Shown here in pieces: positions 21,084 through 33,069 of a DNA stretch of 64,000 bases. The stretch comes from Stomorhina lunata (taxonomy: Eukaryota; Arthropoda; Insecta; Diptera; Rhiniidae). Both the position numbers and the translations under genes were made by a program. The stretch spans positions 43,299,080-43,363,079 of the forward strand of contig OW121741.1 of assembly GCA_933228675.1 (NCBI GenBank), written 5' to 3'. The notes under the pieces are model-generated. The model had not been told where the DNA came from. It saw only the letters and a program-made list of their open reading frames with translations, and searched no databases. How positions within the stretch are numbered: position 1 is the stretch's first letter; every line of letters starts with the position of its first letter.

Positions 21084-23912
21084 TTAATTGTTTTCTGATA
21101 CATTATTAAAAAGATCCTTAATAAAACTGTTTTTGTTTTTTATAAGTTTTAGTTTACTTGGCAGACTATTCCATAGTTTTATGGCGTTAACGAAGAAAAA
21201 TCTTGATGTGTTTAAATGGGTGTGTCTTGGTATTAAAAGAGTAACACATCGTGTGGAACTTCCGAAAGTAAGTTTTTCATAAAGATAAGAGGGGGTTTTT
21301 TGGTTCAAAAGTTTATGAAGAAAGGTTAAATTTCTTATGCGCAAATAATCTTCTAAATCACATCCAAGAATCATTCTCCTCCATGATGATATGCTATCAA
21401 ATCTTCGAATACCATATACATAACGAGTTGCGTTATTAAAAGCCACTTGCAGTTTATGTAGCGATTGTGAATCGAGTTTGCTAAAAACTTCTGCAAAATA
21501 CATTAATAATGGTAGTATGAGCTGTATAACAAGTTTTCTCTTTACCATAGTAGGAACAAACTCTGCTGACATTCGCAAGTTACGTAAAGTTAGGAAAATA
21601 TTTCTGACTACAATATTTACATGATCTTTGCATGATAAGGATGAATTGATATAAAACCCTAAGTATTTAACTTTGTCGACATACTGCAGGGGGATCTCAT
21701 GTAGATACAGTGTAGGTAGCTGGAGAAAATCAAGTTTCTGACGTTTTACTGGTAAGACAAATGATTTCGAAGGATTGAGAGAAAGATTGTTAACATTAGC
21801 CCACAAATCAATGGCAGCTAAATCCTCATTTAGCCTATAACACATATCTTCGATTAGACCAGTCCGATTGGAAATATATAACTGAATGTCATCAGCGTAT
21901 GCATGAATTTTTGCATGATTTACAACAACGAAAATATCATTAATGAAAATGCTAAACATTAGTGGACCAAGAACAGATCCTTGAGGTACACCTGAGGTAA
22001 TTCCCTTTAGCGAAGATACATTGTCTCCTAAAGATACTTTTTGCGAGCGTCCAGAGAGATAATTTTTCATTAAGATCAACGCAGAATCACTAAATCCAAA
22101 CATGTATTTAAGTTTCCGACATAACATAATATGATCTACACTGTCAAAAGCCTTTGAAAAATCTAAAAAACACATCAGTGATAGATTACCAATGTCATAA
22201 TCCGGTCGTACATCATCCAAAACTTTTAGCACAGCGGTAGTACAACTGTGAGCAGTGCGAAAACCAGACTGTAGTGGTGATATAAGAGAATGATTGTCTA
22301 GATGATTAGTAATCTGTTTAGAAATAAGCGACTCAAAGACTTTAGCAAGAGCTGGCAAAATCGTTATTGGCCTATAATCATTTGGTAAGCTAGGCGAAGG
22401 TATTTTTGCAATCGGAATAATACGACCAATCTTCCATGTCTTAGGAAAAACTGACGTTGTTATTATATGATTAAATATATGAACAAGAGAGCTTAGGATA
22501 TACGGTAATATCAATTTTAGGAATTTTAATGGCAAGCCATCTTCACCAACTGCATTAGATCTTATACTCATTAAAGTTTTGTAAATATCCACCTCAGTTA
22601 TGGCAGAAAAGTTGAAATTAATTGACGGGTTGTTAACAAACTGTTCACTGAAACCATCAACACTATTACTATTATACGAAGAACAATTACAAAAGTATTC
22701 ATTTAACTCATTTGGATCCAAATTACATGTATCTGATTCACTAGAACGAACACCCAACTTTTTAACATTTTTCCATAACTGATTAGTAGGTAACGATAAG
22801 TTCAATTTCCGTTCAAAATATAATTTTTTAGCTTGTCTTACAAGAAGTGTAGAGTGGTTTCTTGCTCTAGTAAATTGACTTCTATTAAAAGCAGTAGGGT
22901 GACGTTTCCAAAAGCTTTGTTTTTTATTACGATCGCAAATTGACTGTCTTACTGTAGCAGTATACCAAGGACAAGAATTGTTCTTCACAATGATTCTTCG
23001 TAAAGGAACATGCCTTTCAAACACATCCATAAGCGTCGTTGATAGCATATCTAACTTGGCATCAACCGTTGGTAGGTACCAACAATCTGTCCAGCTGATC
23101 GAAGATAATTCAGAATATAGAGCAGAATAATTAATGGAATTATAATCCCTATACGTGGAAGTATGACAATTTTCAATACGATTGAGATTAATGTTCAGTG
23201 TACAAAAAATTAGATCGTGATCAGAAATGAACGATATTTGATCATATAATAATAACAGATCGGGATCAGAAATTAAGAACAGGTCTAGTAGACTAGGTGT
23301 ATTGTTGGGAGAGAAACGTGTAGGAGTTTGCCGATTCACAATCTGTAACCCAACAGTACTGGATGAATAATAAAGGTCATCACTGAATTTATCATTATTG
23401 AGAATATTGATATTCAAATCCCCACAAACAACATAAAAATTATAATCTATGGCATATTCCTTTAACTCATTGAAGAAAGGTTCAATGCTGAATGATTTAT
23501 TTGGATTATATACGCACGAAATAAAAATTTTATTAATACTGTCGTAAACTTCAGCATTAATAAATTCAATATTTGAATCTCTAGATGTAGAGATAAGTTT
23601 TATTTTAAGATTGTTTTTACAATAAATTGCCACACCCCCACCTTTTCTTTTAGTTCTACTAGCTTGTAGAATATTATACCCATTTATTGAATAGTGTGTT
23701 TCAGATACATCACTTTTAAACCATGTTTCAGTTACACAGATAATGTCAACCATTGAATTTTCAAAAATATTTCTAGCATAGTCTAGTTTTAGTCCATTTA
23801 AACTTCTAGCATTGAAATGAACTATATTAAGACCACACCGTTGCTTGCACAAAATATTTAATATAGTACCATGATTTTCGCTGACGCCATAATTTATATT
23901 AGAAAAGTGCAT
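21084..23912 (-). CDS. LINE ORF2: AP endonuclease and reverse transcriptase
   Basis: A 942-residue replicase. The N-terminal apurinic-like endonuclease nicks target DNA; landmarks are HFNARSLNG (N34), VTETWF (E62), VVCGDLNINI and FISDHDLIF. The central RT includes NDYRPITILPALAKVFE, LQSGFRTAHSCTTAV, CFLDFSKAFDSVDH, SGVPQGSVLGPLMFSIFIND (about residue 639) and the catalytic YADD (about 671). The C-terminal domain ends FVNAIKLWNSLPSKLK. There is no RNase H. Domain order and length suit the CR1/L2/Jockey assemblage; the exact clade is not decided. The intact frame suggests recent activity. Confidence 0.9.
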   Translation of the reverse strand: MHFSNINYGVSENHGTILNILCKQRCGLNIVHFNARSLNGLKLDYARNIFENSMVDIICVTETWFKSDVSETHYSINGYNILQASRTKRKGGGVAIYCKNNLKIKLISTSRDSNIEFINAEVYDSINKIFISCVYNPNKSFSIEPFFNELKEYAIDYNFYVVCGDLNINILNNDKFSDDLYYSSSTVGLQIVNRQTPTRFSPNNTPSLLDLFLISDPDLLLLYDQISFISDHDLIFCTLNINLNRIENCHTSTYRDYNSINYSALYSELSSISWTDCWYLPTVDAKLDMLSTTLMDVFERHVPLRRIIVKNNSCPWYTATVRQSICDRNKKQSFWKRHPTAFNRSQFTRARNHSTLLVRQAKKLYFERKLNLSLPTNQLWKNVKKLGVRSSESDTCNLDPNELNEYFCNCSSYNSNSVDGFSEQFVNNPSINFNFSAITEVDIYKTLMSIRSNAVGEDGLPLKFLKLILPYILSSLVHIFNHIITTSVFPKTWKIGRIIPIAKIPSPSLPNDYRPITILPALAKVFESLISKQITNHLDNHSLISPLQSGFRTAHSCTTAVLKVLDDVRPDYDIGNLSLMCFLDFSKAFDSVDHIMLCRKLKYMFGFSDSALILMKNYLSGRSQKVSLGDNVSSLKGITSGVPQGSVLGPLMFSIFINDIFVVVNHAKIHAYADDIQLYISNRTGLIEDMCYRLNEDLAAIDLWANVNNLSLNPSKSFVLPVKRQKLDFLQLPTLYLHEIPLQYVDKVKYLGFYINSSLSCKDHVNIVVRNIFLTLRNLRMSAEFVPTMVKRKLVIQLILPLLMYFAEVFSKLDSQSLHKLQVAFNNATRYVYGIRRFDSISSWRRMILGCDLEDYLRIRNLTFLHKLLNQKTPSYLYEKLTFGSSTRCVTLLIPRHTHLNTSRFFFVNAIKLWNSLPSKLKLIKNKNSFIKDLFNNVSENN

Positions 23913-24034
23913 AGCTTATTGGAATAACTTTAAAATTAAAAACATTAAGTTAAAAAAAAGCAAGAAAAGAGAAAAAAGAGATAAAGATAACAAAAATGTA
24001 TAAAATAATAAATGTTAAAAATAATAACTTGAAA

Positions 24035-24898
24035 TTAGTCAAATAACTTATCTAAATCGCCTTCCGTCTCAATAAGAACAGCTTCAGATCGTTTCTCAGG
24101 TCGGACATAAACGCACCCTCTTGACGAAAACACAACATGTAATTTGCCTTGGCGTCTATGCTTTATTGCCAGTTGCAGCAGTTTTCTGTTTTCAACTGAT
24201 AGACTTTCATATATACGAAAGGTAGAATCACTATCGAATCCAGCAGCACGCAAAGAAATGTTATGTACCTTATTGTCTCTTCGAAAATCAGAGAAAGCTT
24301 TTAAAGTGCGATTTCTATCAAAAGGTGTGTAGAATTTGACTATCACTACCGTATTTTTTGCTTGTAAAAATTTTGACTGAACTCTAAAAATATCACGGAT
24401 TTGAGGCGCGAGAAAGTCAATATATCGACAAATTTGATTAAATTTGCTTTTAAGGTTTTCAGATTGTTCAAAATCAATACCAAAAATAACAGCATCTGTT
24501 GAAATGTCCTTCACTGTAGTTTGTTTTTCTTTTGTTTTTATTTCTTGTAATTCGGTTTTTAGCTGTTCAATATCATTTTTCAGTTTATCCATTATACACA
24601 TCTCACTTTCTATAGAAGCAATGCGATCTTCAATTTCATTCTCACGTTCCTGTATGAGCTTTACTTCAGTATCTATTTTATTCAAAAGTTTAGTCTCAAT
24701 TGTAGTTATTTCATTACTTAAGCGAGAAAATAATTGTTCAGCATGCAGTTGCATTCTCACTTCCATACTCTTCATTTCATTTAAGAGTGATTTTAAAGTT
24801 ATTGCTCCATCATCAATTTTATGAGATTTTAACGCGGGAGAGAGTAATAAGTTTTTAAAAGAATTAGGTGCTGGACGTTTAAGAGCGGGAGATTCCAT
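24035..24898 (-). CDS. LINE ORF1: coiled-coil nucleic-acid-binding protein
   Basis: A 287-residue protein starting MESPALKRPAP. Residues about 40-125 are heptad-rich (LLNEMKSMEVRMQLHAEQLF onward) and predict a long coiled coil, as in trimerising LINE ORF1 proteins. The C-terminal half (VIFGIDFEQSENL through RRDNKVHNISLRAAG) looks like the RRM-like and C-terminal domain seen in such proteins. There is no CCHC zinc knuckle. It probably coats the LINE RNA. Position just upstream of ORF2 on the same strand supports the call. Confidence 0.8.
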   Translation of the reverse strand: MESPALKRPAPNSFKNLLLSPALKSHKIDDGAITLKSLLNEMKSMEVRMQLHAEQLFSRLSNEITTIETKLLNKIDTEVKLIQERENEIEDRIASIESEMCIMDKLKNDIEQLKTELQEIKTKEKQTTVKDISTDAVIFGIDFEQSENLKSKFNQICRYIDFLAPQIRDIFRVQSKFLQAKNTVVIVKFYTPFDRNRTLKAFSDFRRDNKVHNISLRAAGFDSDSTFRIYESLSVENRKLLQLAIKHRRQGKLHVVFSSRGCVYVRPEKRSEAVLIETEGDLDKLFD

Positions 24899-25518
24899 TT
24901 GCTTACTTTGTTATTGTTTTTTTTTATTTTTTTTTTGTTTGTTTGTACTTTCTTTTGCAATATTTAAAACGAGTTTATAATTGTTTGAAATGAATTGATT
25001 TCTTTAGTTATTTTTTGACACTTCAACACTAAAATTACTGTTTTTCTTTTTTTAATTGTTAAATTATTTTCAATTTTAATTGTTAATTTATTTTCAAAGT
25101 TCTTGAAGAATTTTTCAAAAAAAACCAGAGAGAGCGAGTGTGAGTTGCTGCTGCTTTTCGATTAGATGTATTGTTTTTTATTATATTCTTTCATTTTTTC
25201 ACAAAAAGAAAATATTTAATTAATTTTATTTGAAATAATTATTTTTTGTTTACAATTTATAAGGTGACCATATTTCACAAAAACACATATAATTTCTTAT
25301 ACCTTACAACAGAAATAGAAATGCAGCCACTCTAAACCAGTTTAGTCGTCGTTCGTCTGCGTATGAAATAGAAATAAACCTATCGCACTATTCGATACGC
25401 ACGACGAATTTCGTCGTACGCATCTATTGTGAGCACTTTCATATAAACCCATATCTTCTATTTCTAACGACGAATATTCGTTCCGAAAAATTGGTTGTTC
25501 GTCCCAATTGTGTTTCAT

Positions 25519-26600
25519 ACTTTATGGAGAAATTTAATTTAAAAAAATTTTTTATTTAAATATAAGTTTTAATAGCTGCATATCTTTCTAAAATATAAAA
25601 TATTTATTTGGTCCATAAAATCGTTATAATATTTTTGTGCGCTTCAAATCTTAAGGTAAAACTTTATTAAAGAATAGTTTTAAGACCATTCCTGATCAAT
25701 TTTGAGCTTAATTAGCGAAGTGCTTCATTAAAATGTTTTTAGATAAAAATAAAGAGATTTTTGACAAACTTTTGATGCAAATCGGTTATAAATGACATCG
25801 CTTTCATGCCTTGTGTGATTTTGTCTCAGTTTGCATTCTAAAACCATTTAAACCATTATGCACTTTTTTGCACGATTTTCAAAATCTTCATAAAATTTTG
25901 CAAACAATGATTTTTTGGTACGCTTTTGCTTATAGGTGCTAAATGCCAAAAAAAAGCTCGGTTTACCCGGTAGTTTGGAAATTTTCATTCATATTTGCGA
26001 GTGTGCTCCACGAAAAACCGGTATTTTGAAAAATTTACGCTCAAAAACTTCTCATTTACACCTGCCGTATATTATACCTATATAGAGCACATAAACAAGA
26101 TAAATGTCAAACGATGCGAAATTGAAAGATCTACAAATCGTTATTTTTTTAAAATTCTTTGAGGCGGCCAAAAAATATGCGAAAAAAATTAAAATCTGGC
26201 GAAAACGAGCTTCAAATTTTGGTAGCCATTAAGTAGTATTAGAAGTGATAAAATTAAAATTTAGAGGGAAGTGGATTTATTCCCTAAGTGTGGTGTCTAT
26301 TTCGTAGAACAACGGCTGGGGTTCAAATGTTAAAACAAATGCAGAAGAAGACGAAATATGAAGAAAAGCTTGAATGCTTCAATCGATTTTTTAATGTTTT
26401 TTTTTTTTAATTTGCATGCCAATTACGCTTAGAAGCGCAAATTTGCGCAACTAAGATATTTTGTTCAGTATACAGAAGTTTTTGCGAGTTCAAGATCTGT
26501 AATTAGATTTTCCGAACTCGTAAGGGTACAAAAATTATTCGAGCTGCAAGTCGGTTTCGAAGGAATAAAAACTGTTTGATTTTTGCCCATATATATAGAC
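25519..26600. other. Non-coding, nothing recognised
   Basis: AT-rich, with no ORF of note and no clear repeat structure on reading. Confidence 0.35.
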
Positions 26601-26603
26601 ATT

Positions 26604-27485
26604 AGGGTGGGTCGTTTTTACACTTTTGTCTCTGATCGACTGCTAATAGTGAAATTATATGGCCAAATTGTGTCAATCGGAAGTGTGCAAAATATTATTG
26701 ATTTATTTTTAGGATACGAGCCCGCGCAACGGGCCAAAAGTTTTTGAGCCCATTTGTATGGAGAAAACTGAGAGTATTTGCAGTTTTTGCTACATTTCGT
26801 CCATTTACAATTTATTTTAAAAAGAAAAAATAATGGAATCTAAAAGTAAACTAATGCAGCTTTAATTAAAGTCATCAATATTTGAAATCCATAAAACAGT
26901 TTTGAAGTTATTGCGATTTTCCCCCAAAAATTCGTGTCCTTGACAATACGCCTAAGGATACACCGCTAGAAAAAACTACTTTGGACAAAAGCTCGCAAAG
27001 TAAGACATGATTTATCATTTTAAGACTTGTGAGTACTTCATAGTTTCATTTTGTTAAAATATAACAATATTTACTTAGTTTTTTCATAATCGAAAATGGG
27101 TCATTTTTCTCAGGTGGGTTTCAAAACTCATTTTTTAATTTTTTGAAAATTTTGTTAAACAAATATTACAAATTTGAATTTCTCTCATCGGTGTGTTATA
27201 GATAAAAAAGACAATAAAACTCAAAAAAAATTGGGGTCGATATCTCAAATTATTTTCCCGTACCTTGTGTTCGAATTCGACGAATTTCGCAAAAAAGTAT
27301 TTTTTTGCTCATAATTTGAGTAAATGCTTCATAAATCTTATTTATGTTTAATTTTAATAATGTTTATATGGAAAAAATTATCCATACTATGGAAAATATA
27401 AACGGGTTCTTTGTTTTTTAAAATTAGGTAAACTTAACCCTTTTTTCCGGAGTCAAAGATGAAAAATTTGATCTTTTGTATTTCT
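26604..27485. repeat. TTAGGGTGGGTCG element, one-ended copy
   Basis: It starts TTAGGGTGGGTCGTTTTT and follows the copy at 59723-61125 closely through about 27480 (CGCGCAACGGGCC, then TCGATATCTCAAA). The second inverted arm is missing. Confidence 0.8.
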
Positions 27486-27486
27486 T

Positions 27487-29310
27487 TTTATTTGTATACC
27501 CTTCACCAATAGGTGAAAGGGTATTATAAGTTTGTGATTCCGTTTGTAATTTTTTTATTAGTGATCGTGACTCAGAATCGGGAGGAGAATCGATTAAGCG
27601 ATGTCCGTCTGTCTGTCCGTCTGTCTGTTGAAATCAAGTTTCTAAAGCCCCTGGAGGATGGACCTACATAAATTATATATCAGATTTTAGGAAATTCTCC
27701 CGCAATGAACGCTATTAAAATCGGTTTATAAACACCGAAAATATCGAAAAAAACACCAGAAATTAGACGAAAATTTTAAAATGTTTGATTGAAACACACT
27801 TTTAAATAACAAGAGGAAAAATATACTCCTGGTGTACATGTGATAATATATTATATATCAGATTGTAGGAAATGGTTCCCCAAAGCACTCTGTATCAAAA
27901 TCGGTCCATAAACAACTGAGATATTGCCAAAACACTAAATTTGATGCATGGCAAAGTGCCCAAAGTACTCATTAGAGAATGTTTGTTGAAAAAATGAAGT
28001 GCAGAAATCGGAAGAACCATCCTCCTTTAGCACGGACATACATAAGTTTTGTATCAGATTTTAGGAAATTTCCCCGCCAAGCACGTTATTAAATTTTATC
28101 AAAAGCGGTCTATAAACAACTGAGATATCGCCAAAACACTACTTGTGATGTACAGCAAATTGCCCAAACTACATGTCTAAGAAATTTTGTTTTCATTTTG
28201 TAAGTATTGTCTCAGCGATATCTCAGGTGTTTATGGACCGATTGACAGCGATCTTTGTGGGAGGATTTCCTAAAATCTGATGTATAAACTCTACAAATCT
28301 GATTATGAATACCAAATTGTACCGATCGACTCAGAATCGGCAGGAGAATCGATTTCGTGACGTCCGTCCGTCCGTCCGTCTGTCTGTCTGTCTGTTTGTC
28401 TGTCTCTCTGTCTGTTTATCCGTCTGTTTATCCGTCCGTCTACCTGTCTGTCCTTTTTTCTGTTGAAGTCAAGTTTTTGGAGCTCCTCTTTTGTCGATAT
28501 CTCAGATGTTTATATGATGAAATTTAATAGCGTACTTCGCAGGGATTACCTAAATTCTGATGCATTTGTGGTAGATATAATTTAGTGTTTAAGCGATATT
28601 TCAGGTGTTTTGATCGACAATGATGAAATTTAGGGTGAGACGATATCCTTAAATTTTGTGTAAAATGCATATGTTTATACCTTCCAGGAGCTCCACAAAT
28701 CTGATTTTAGCAGACAGACACACTGCATTTATCTTAATTTTGTGTCTGACTTTTGAACATTATGATAATATTTGAGAATGTATTATATATCAAATTATAG
28801 ATAATCTTCCTAGGAAGTACGAAAAATGCGGCTAAGTACATGATTTGCGTTCAAAACCTACTTATGTATGTATGTATCTCACATATCAACGAAAATTTAA
28901 ATTTTTTAATTGCAATTGGGAGAAATCCGTTCACGTTTGACAATTGCTCCCATATAACTTAGCATAAGGCAATCTCTTAGTAGCTAATAAATGACAAATT
29001 ATAATTATCTTTATACTAAATGTCATCATTTTTATTATTATTTATTATAATAGATACGATGATGACATTTAGTATAAAGACGTTGTTCAATATCGTTATT
29101 CAGGGCGATAGCGCCTAAAATAAACTTTCTAGAGGGACAATATTTGACAAAAGTATTGAAAAGTCCGGTATTGAAAATGGGCAAGCTCGGTTCACATTTA
29201 GTGAAATCTCCCATATAACCCCGAACGGGAATCACTTTAATGCTGATCAATTAAATCACATTATAATTGCACAAAGAACTAGAGAAAAACTTTCCACACA
29301 TCCATCCATC
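27487..29310. repeat. TATACCCTTCACCAATAGG dispersed repeat, copy 1
   Basis: It matches 54958-56630 in inverted orientation over almost its whole length, from the CACCAATAGGTG end hairpin to TGTGGAAAGTTTTTCTC near 29290. It has a GTCC/GTCT microsatellite at 28362-28452. No coding capacity. Confidence 0.8.
28362..28452. repeat. GTCC/GTCT microsatellite
   Basis: GTCCGTCCGTCTGTCTGTCT-type tetranucleotide run with interruptions. Confidence 0.95.
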
Positions 29311-29319
29311 CATCGCTTG

Positions 29320-29930
29320 ATATCAGCAATTTGCAGAAGTGCTCCTTCTATAGTTCCAGAACGCACTCAATATCTGTCACCAGGTTTACCTGCTTGTTCT
29401 TACAGGAGAAACACAATTTCTAAGACCTTCAGTTTGATGTTTGACTTTTTGGTTGAATTTTTGCACCTCATTTTGGCTCTTATACATCTTAATTCCATAA
29501 TTTCCCTTTGGAATATGCGTTTTTCTTCCATCCAACTACATTCTGTAGAGTTGCCATGTAGGCTGAATTTTTTTGGCTGCGGCATTTCTTATCATAGCAA
29601 GAGTTTTTAGGACAAGGGGTTTGGAACCCTATAGGTACTATAGTACCGATTTTGTAGCAGTTTTTATAGCGTTGCCAATATGTTACCACTGCTCGTTAAT
29701 ACCATTAGAACTGGAAGCATTTCTTCTGAGAAATCGAGTTGCTCTTTGCGATAAATCGGTGGCAACTTGTTGAGATTTAAGCTTCGCGAAACCAAACTTT
29801 CTTTGCGCCTCCGACCTTGGCTGCGACAAGGTAATGATCAGAGTCCATATTAGCTCCACATATAGAACGCACATCCATTACACTTGATGTGTGTCTAGCG
29901 TCGATTAAAACTTGTGATACTCTAAAAAAA
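29320..29930 (-). pseudogene. RTE-type LINE remnant: endonuclease end and linker, copy 1
   Basis: On the minus strand it encodes VLIDARHTSSVMDVRSICGA followed by MDSDHYLVAAKVGG, the last endonuclease motif (SDH) of RTE-type LINEs. Broken linker sequence follows (LSQRATRFLRRNASSSNGIN). The same region recurs at 31370-32010. Both ends are truncated. Confidence 0.7.
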
Positions 29931-29943
29931 AAAACACCAGATA

Positions 29944-31335
29944 CATATGGGCAAATCCGAAAAACATTAAACCAAGGACAAAATTTTAAAACTGTCAAAA
30001 TCACGTATTTGTGTTTATGAACAAATTTACTATATATTGATCCTTTAGAATATATAATGGATACAATTTTTGATTGCTCTCTTCGTGAATGACAGGTCTT
30101 TATTTGCACCCATCTCGAATTTTTATAAAGTTTTTAAAATAATAGGTTTTTTTAAAGTCCATAAAAATTCAAAAACATACATTTAGGTACCAAGTTTCAG
30201 TAGAGGCTCAAAGTCTGCTTAATTTTATACAATTAGATTTAAATGAACCCATTAAAAGTAATTGGAGTATAATATAAATAACATGAAGTAAAAAAGTGCT
30301 CGTAGCGAGTAGCGTCCGTCACAGAAATAAAGTTTTTTTTTTTAATTTGACTAGTGCAATTTTTATTTTTTCTCCAATTGAACTTGGTCCGTGAAGAGAA
30401 TTTATAGTATGCTTTACATTAAGCTAAAAATATATAGATGTTAATATAGCATTTTACAGAATAATATGTATAGGAAAGCGTGTAGCGTCCGCAACAGTAT
30501 ATATTTTTTACAAAATAATATTTATTAAATACAAAATTTACGAACACATGTCTGTCTTATTCAAAAAGCAATAACACTATCTATATCCACAGATTAAATT
30601 TAAGGTATTATTTGTTAATAAAGCATACAGTGGGGCAAATTTGATGCTTTAAAAAAAATTTTGGATTTTTGGAACACTCTAAATCTAGCTTCAGCATTCT
30701 TGGGATGAAAAATAAGATGTAAAAAGTATAAAACTTTCAATAAATATATGTATATAGCCGTTTTGCGAAATATTAAATTGTCCCCAAAAATCGAATTTTT
30801 AACCACGAATATGAAGATGAAGAAGAAGAAATTCGGGAACAAATAACACCATTATTTTTTCTGATTTACGTACCCTGAAAGAAAATATAAAATATACATT
30901 TATCCTATTAAAAAACGTGCAATTAAAAACTGTATCGTCAGTCACGTAGCGTCCGCAACAGTTCTTTATGGATTTTTGGTGAAACTGGAGACTTTAAAAT
31001 ATTTTATAAAAGCGGTTTTGTAATCCTCTGAGTTTCCTCTATCTTTAACGTATTTACAATTTTTTTATTACGAAGACCGATTTGATGAAAATTACAGAAA
31101 CACGTGTTGAAAAAAAAGTCACGTCCATTTTTTGTAGCGTCCGTCACAGCACTTTAAAAGCGAATATCTTTTTTATATCCAAAAGAAATATGTAAATTTA
31201 GTATAGCACAATCGATGGGCTAATATTATCGGAAATCTGTTCAAAGATATCTAGTATAGAACGACAATGGGATACATTTAAGTACAACAAAATCCGTTCA
31301 AATGTAACGTCCGTCACGCAGGATTTGCCCATATG
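29944..31335. mobile_element. Candidate 1.4-kb element with 15-bp perfect TIRs and internal GTAGCGTCCG repeats
   Basis: CATATGGGCAAATCC at 29944-29958 is exactly complementary to GGATTTGCCCATATG at 31321-31335. Inside, GTAGCGTCCGTCACAG or a one-to-three-base variant occurs at 30309, 30482, 30946, 31134 and 31304, all in the same orientation. There is no transposase ORF. A TA inside the terminal repeats could be the target duplication. Confidence 0.6.
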
Positions 31336-31369
31336 GATTTTAAGAGTTAAAACATAGGCCTTAAAAAGC

Positions 31370-31925
31370 TTTGATTAAATTTTCGCACGTCATTTCGACT
31401 CTTATACATCTCAATTTCATAATTTCACTTTGGAATATGCGTTTTTCTTCCCTCCTTTTTTTCGCGCTCCCTTTCCAAAGTTCCTCGTGTAACTACATTC
31501 TGTAGAGTTGCCATGTAGTCTGATTTTTTTCGGCTGTTGCATTACGGCATTCCTCATCATACCAAGGGTTCTTAGGGCGAGTTGTTTGGAACTCTAGTGC
31601 CGATTTTGCAGAAGTTTTTATAGCGTCGACAAAATGTTGCCACTGCTCGTTAATAGCAATGGAACGGGAAGCATTTATTCTGAGAAATTCAGTTGCTCTT
31701 CGCGAGAAATCGGTGGCAACTTGTTGAGATTTTTTTTTATTTATTCTTCCATTATATAACTAGCGCTTTGCGACGTCAAGCGTGTTCTGACCTTGGCTGC
31801 GACATGATAATGATCAAAGTCCATATTAGCTCTACGTATAAAACGCACATCTATTACACTTAATGCGTGTCTTGCGTCGATTGAAACATGGTCTATCTGA
31901 TTTAAACTTGTAATAATATAAACAA
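31370..31925 (-). pseudogene. RTE-type LINE remnant: endonuclease end and linker, copy 2
   Basis: SIDARHALSVIDVRFIRRAN and MDFDHYHVAAKVRTRL parallel copy 1, with the SDH motif changed to FDH. Linker sequence (about 31400-31730) also parallels copy 1. It is decayed and lies downstream of the receptor exon at 32140. Confidence 0.7.
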
Positions 31926-31934
31926 AACACCCGA

Positions 31935-32139
31935 TACATATGACAGCTCGTATCTGAGGTACATCAAAAGCAAAATAAAAGCCAAAACTTAAAAAATTAA
32001 GTTTTGACAAAGTAAAAAATTTTTGGTCTGAATTTTTAAGTTAAGCACCTTTAGTTCAGTAATTTCGGCCACGAAACTTAGAAAATTGAATTTGACCCAT
32101 TGTTTTGGGCGTTTTTTCGTAAGTACTTTTCTTACTTAC
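31935..32139 (-). other. Intron start after receptor exon 4, with empty piggyBac-like site
   Basis: It aligns with 16945-17053 joined to 18699-18810. The single TTAA near 32037-32041 corresponds to the duplicated TTAA around the 17054-18698 element. No exon is recognised. Confidence 0.7.
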
Positions 32140-33069
32140 CTCTTCTCTCAGATGATTAAATAAAAATCCTCCTGCGTAGATGGTACCCATTGGCAACAAC
32201 CAGAAAAATGAGTTTAAAAATACCTTAAGTGTTAGCCACCAATTTAACTGAAGATATGAAAACTCCGTTATGCCAAACATATAGAAATTCGTTATCGCTT
32301 CCATATAAACGATAATTGTACAAAACAACATGGCAACTCCATAAATGCTACTGACATCATTTAAAGAAAACAAAATAATTTCTTCATATATCATCAAAAG
32401 TTCACAAAATTTTTGGATCTCATTTTTATTGGGGATTTTTCTTAAGTGAATTTGTAATTTCAATTGCTCCATTCTCGAGGATACTAATTTCAGACAATTT
32501 GAAATTGTTTGTACAATTCTTAGGAAAGTGGAAGAAATTACCGATGTCAAAATACATCGGAGAGCATACATTACATAGGGCAAATGAAGAAATCCTTTTA
32601 ATTTTCTATTGGCAGTTTTAAAAAGTATCAAAATATTTAGCAAATAAATAAAAGTGATTGCGCAAAGGATTCGTATGATACTTTTAGTGTAAAGTGTGGA
32701 CACTTCAGTATTCGATCTGAAATATTTATGGTTCCACTTTCGAATGGTTTCTAATAATCTCAAATGCTTGTGTTGTTTCGAAATCCAATATATATTTAAG
32801 ATGACATGCAAAATACTTGTAACTGCCATCGAAATGTGTAAATGATAATTGCCCGCTTCAAAGAAACTCTTATAAAAATAAAACTTTTTAAACATTAAAT
32901 TTAAGACAAAACAGGCAATCATTAAAATCTGTAAAGTTGCATGATATATATAAAATACAATATCATTTACAATCGTATAACTGTCATTAATCTCATCATA
33001 TCTGACATTTAATAAACTGGCGATTTTTAAAAGTTTGTAACAGATATTGAAACCGAATTCGTTACTCAT
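32140..33069 (-). CDS. Gustatory receptor long first exon (copy 4), intact
   Basis: 310 codons from MSNEFGFNICYKLLKIASLL to FNHLREE, ending at phase-0 donor GTAAGTAAG. Six membrane segments are in family positions; TM3 is IIRILCAITFIYLLNILILF and TM6 ends MGTIYAGGFLFNHLREE. It is the closest relative of the exon at 18811-19740 (same start, same length, similar flanks on both sides). The extra open residues past the donor are intronic. Probable function is contact chemoreception; the ligand is unknown. Confidence 0.85.

Larger units (their letters stand above)
20790..25180 (-). mobile_element. Apparently full-length two-ORF LINE
   Basis: ORF1 (24035-24898) lies upstream of ORF2 (21084-23912), with a 122-bp gap, a leader of roughly 280 bp and an AT-rich 3' UTR ending in a T-rich (complement A-rich) stretch near 20790. 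Both ORFs are uninterrupted. Exact ends and target duplication were not resolved. Confidence 0.75.
20596..25518. mobile_element. Inverted-repeat element holding a LINE
   Basis: GAAACACAATTGGGACGAA (20598-20616) and its exact complement (25498-25516) bound a 4.9-kb region. Both flanks inside are rich in ACGAATTCG/TTCGTC motifs (20617-20710 and 25340-25495), as in subterminal repeats of DNA transposons. Flanking ACTTAAGG and ACTTTATGG are at best an imperfect target duplication. Without the LINE, the host element would be only a few hundred bp: a MITE. Confidence 0.7.
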
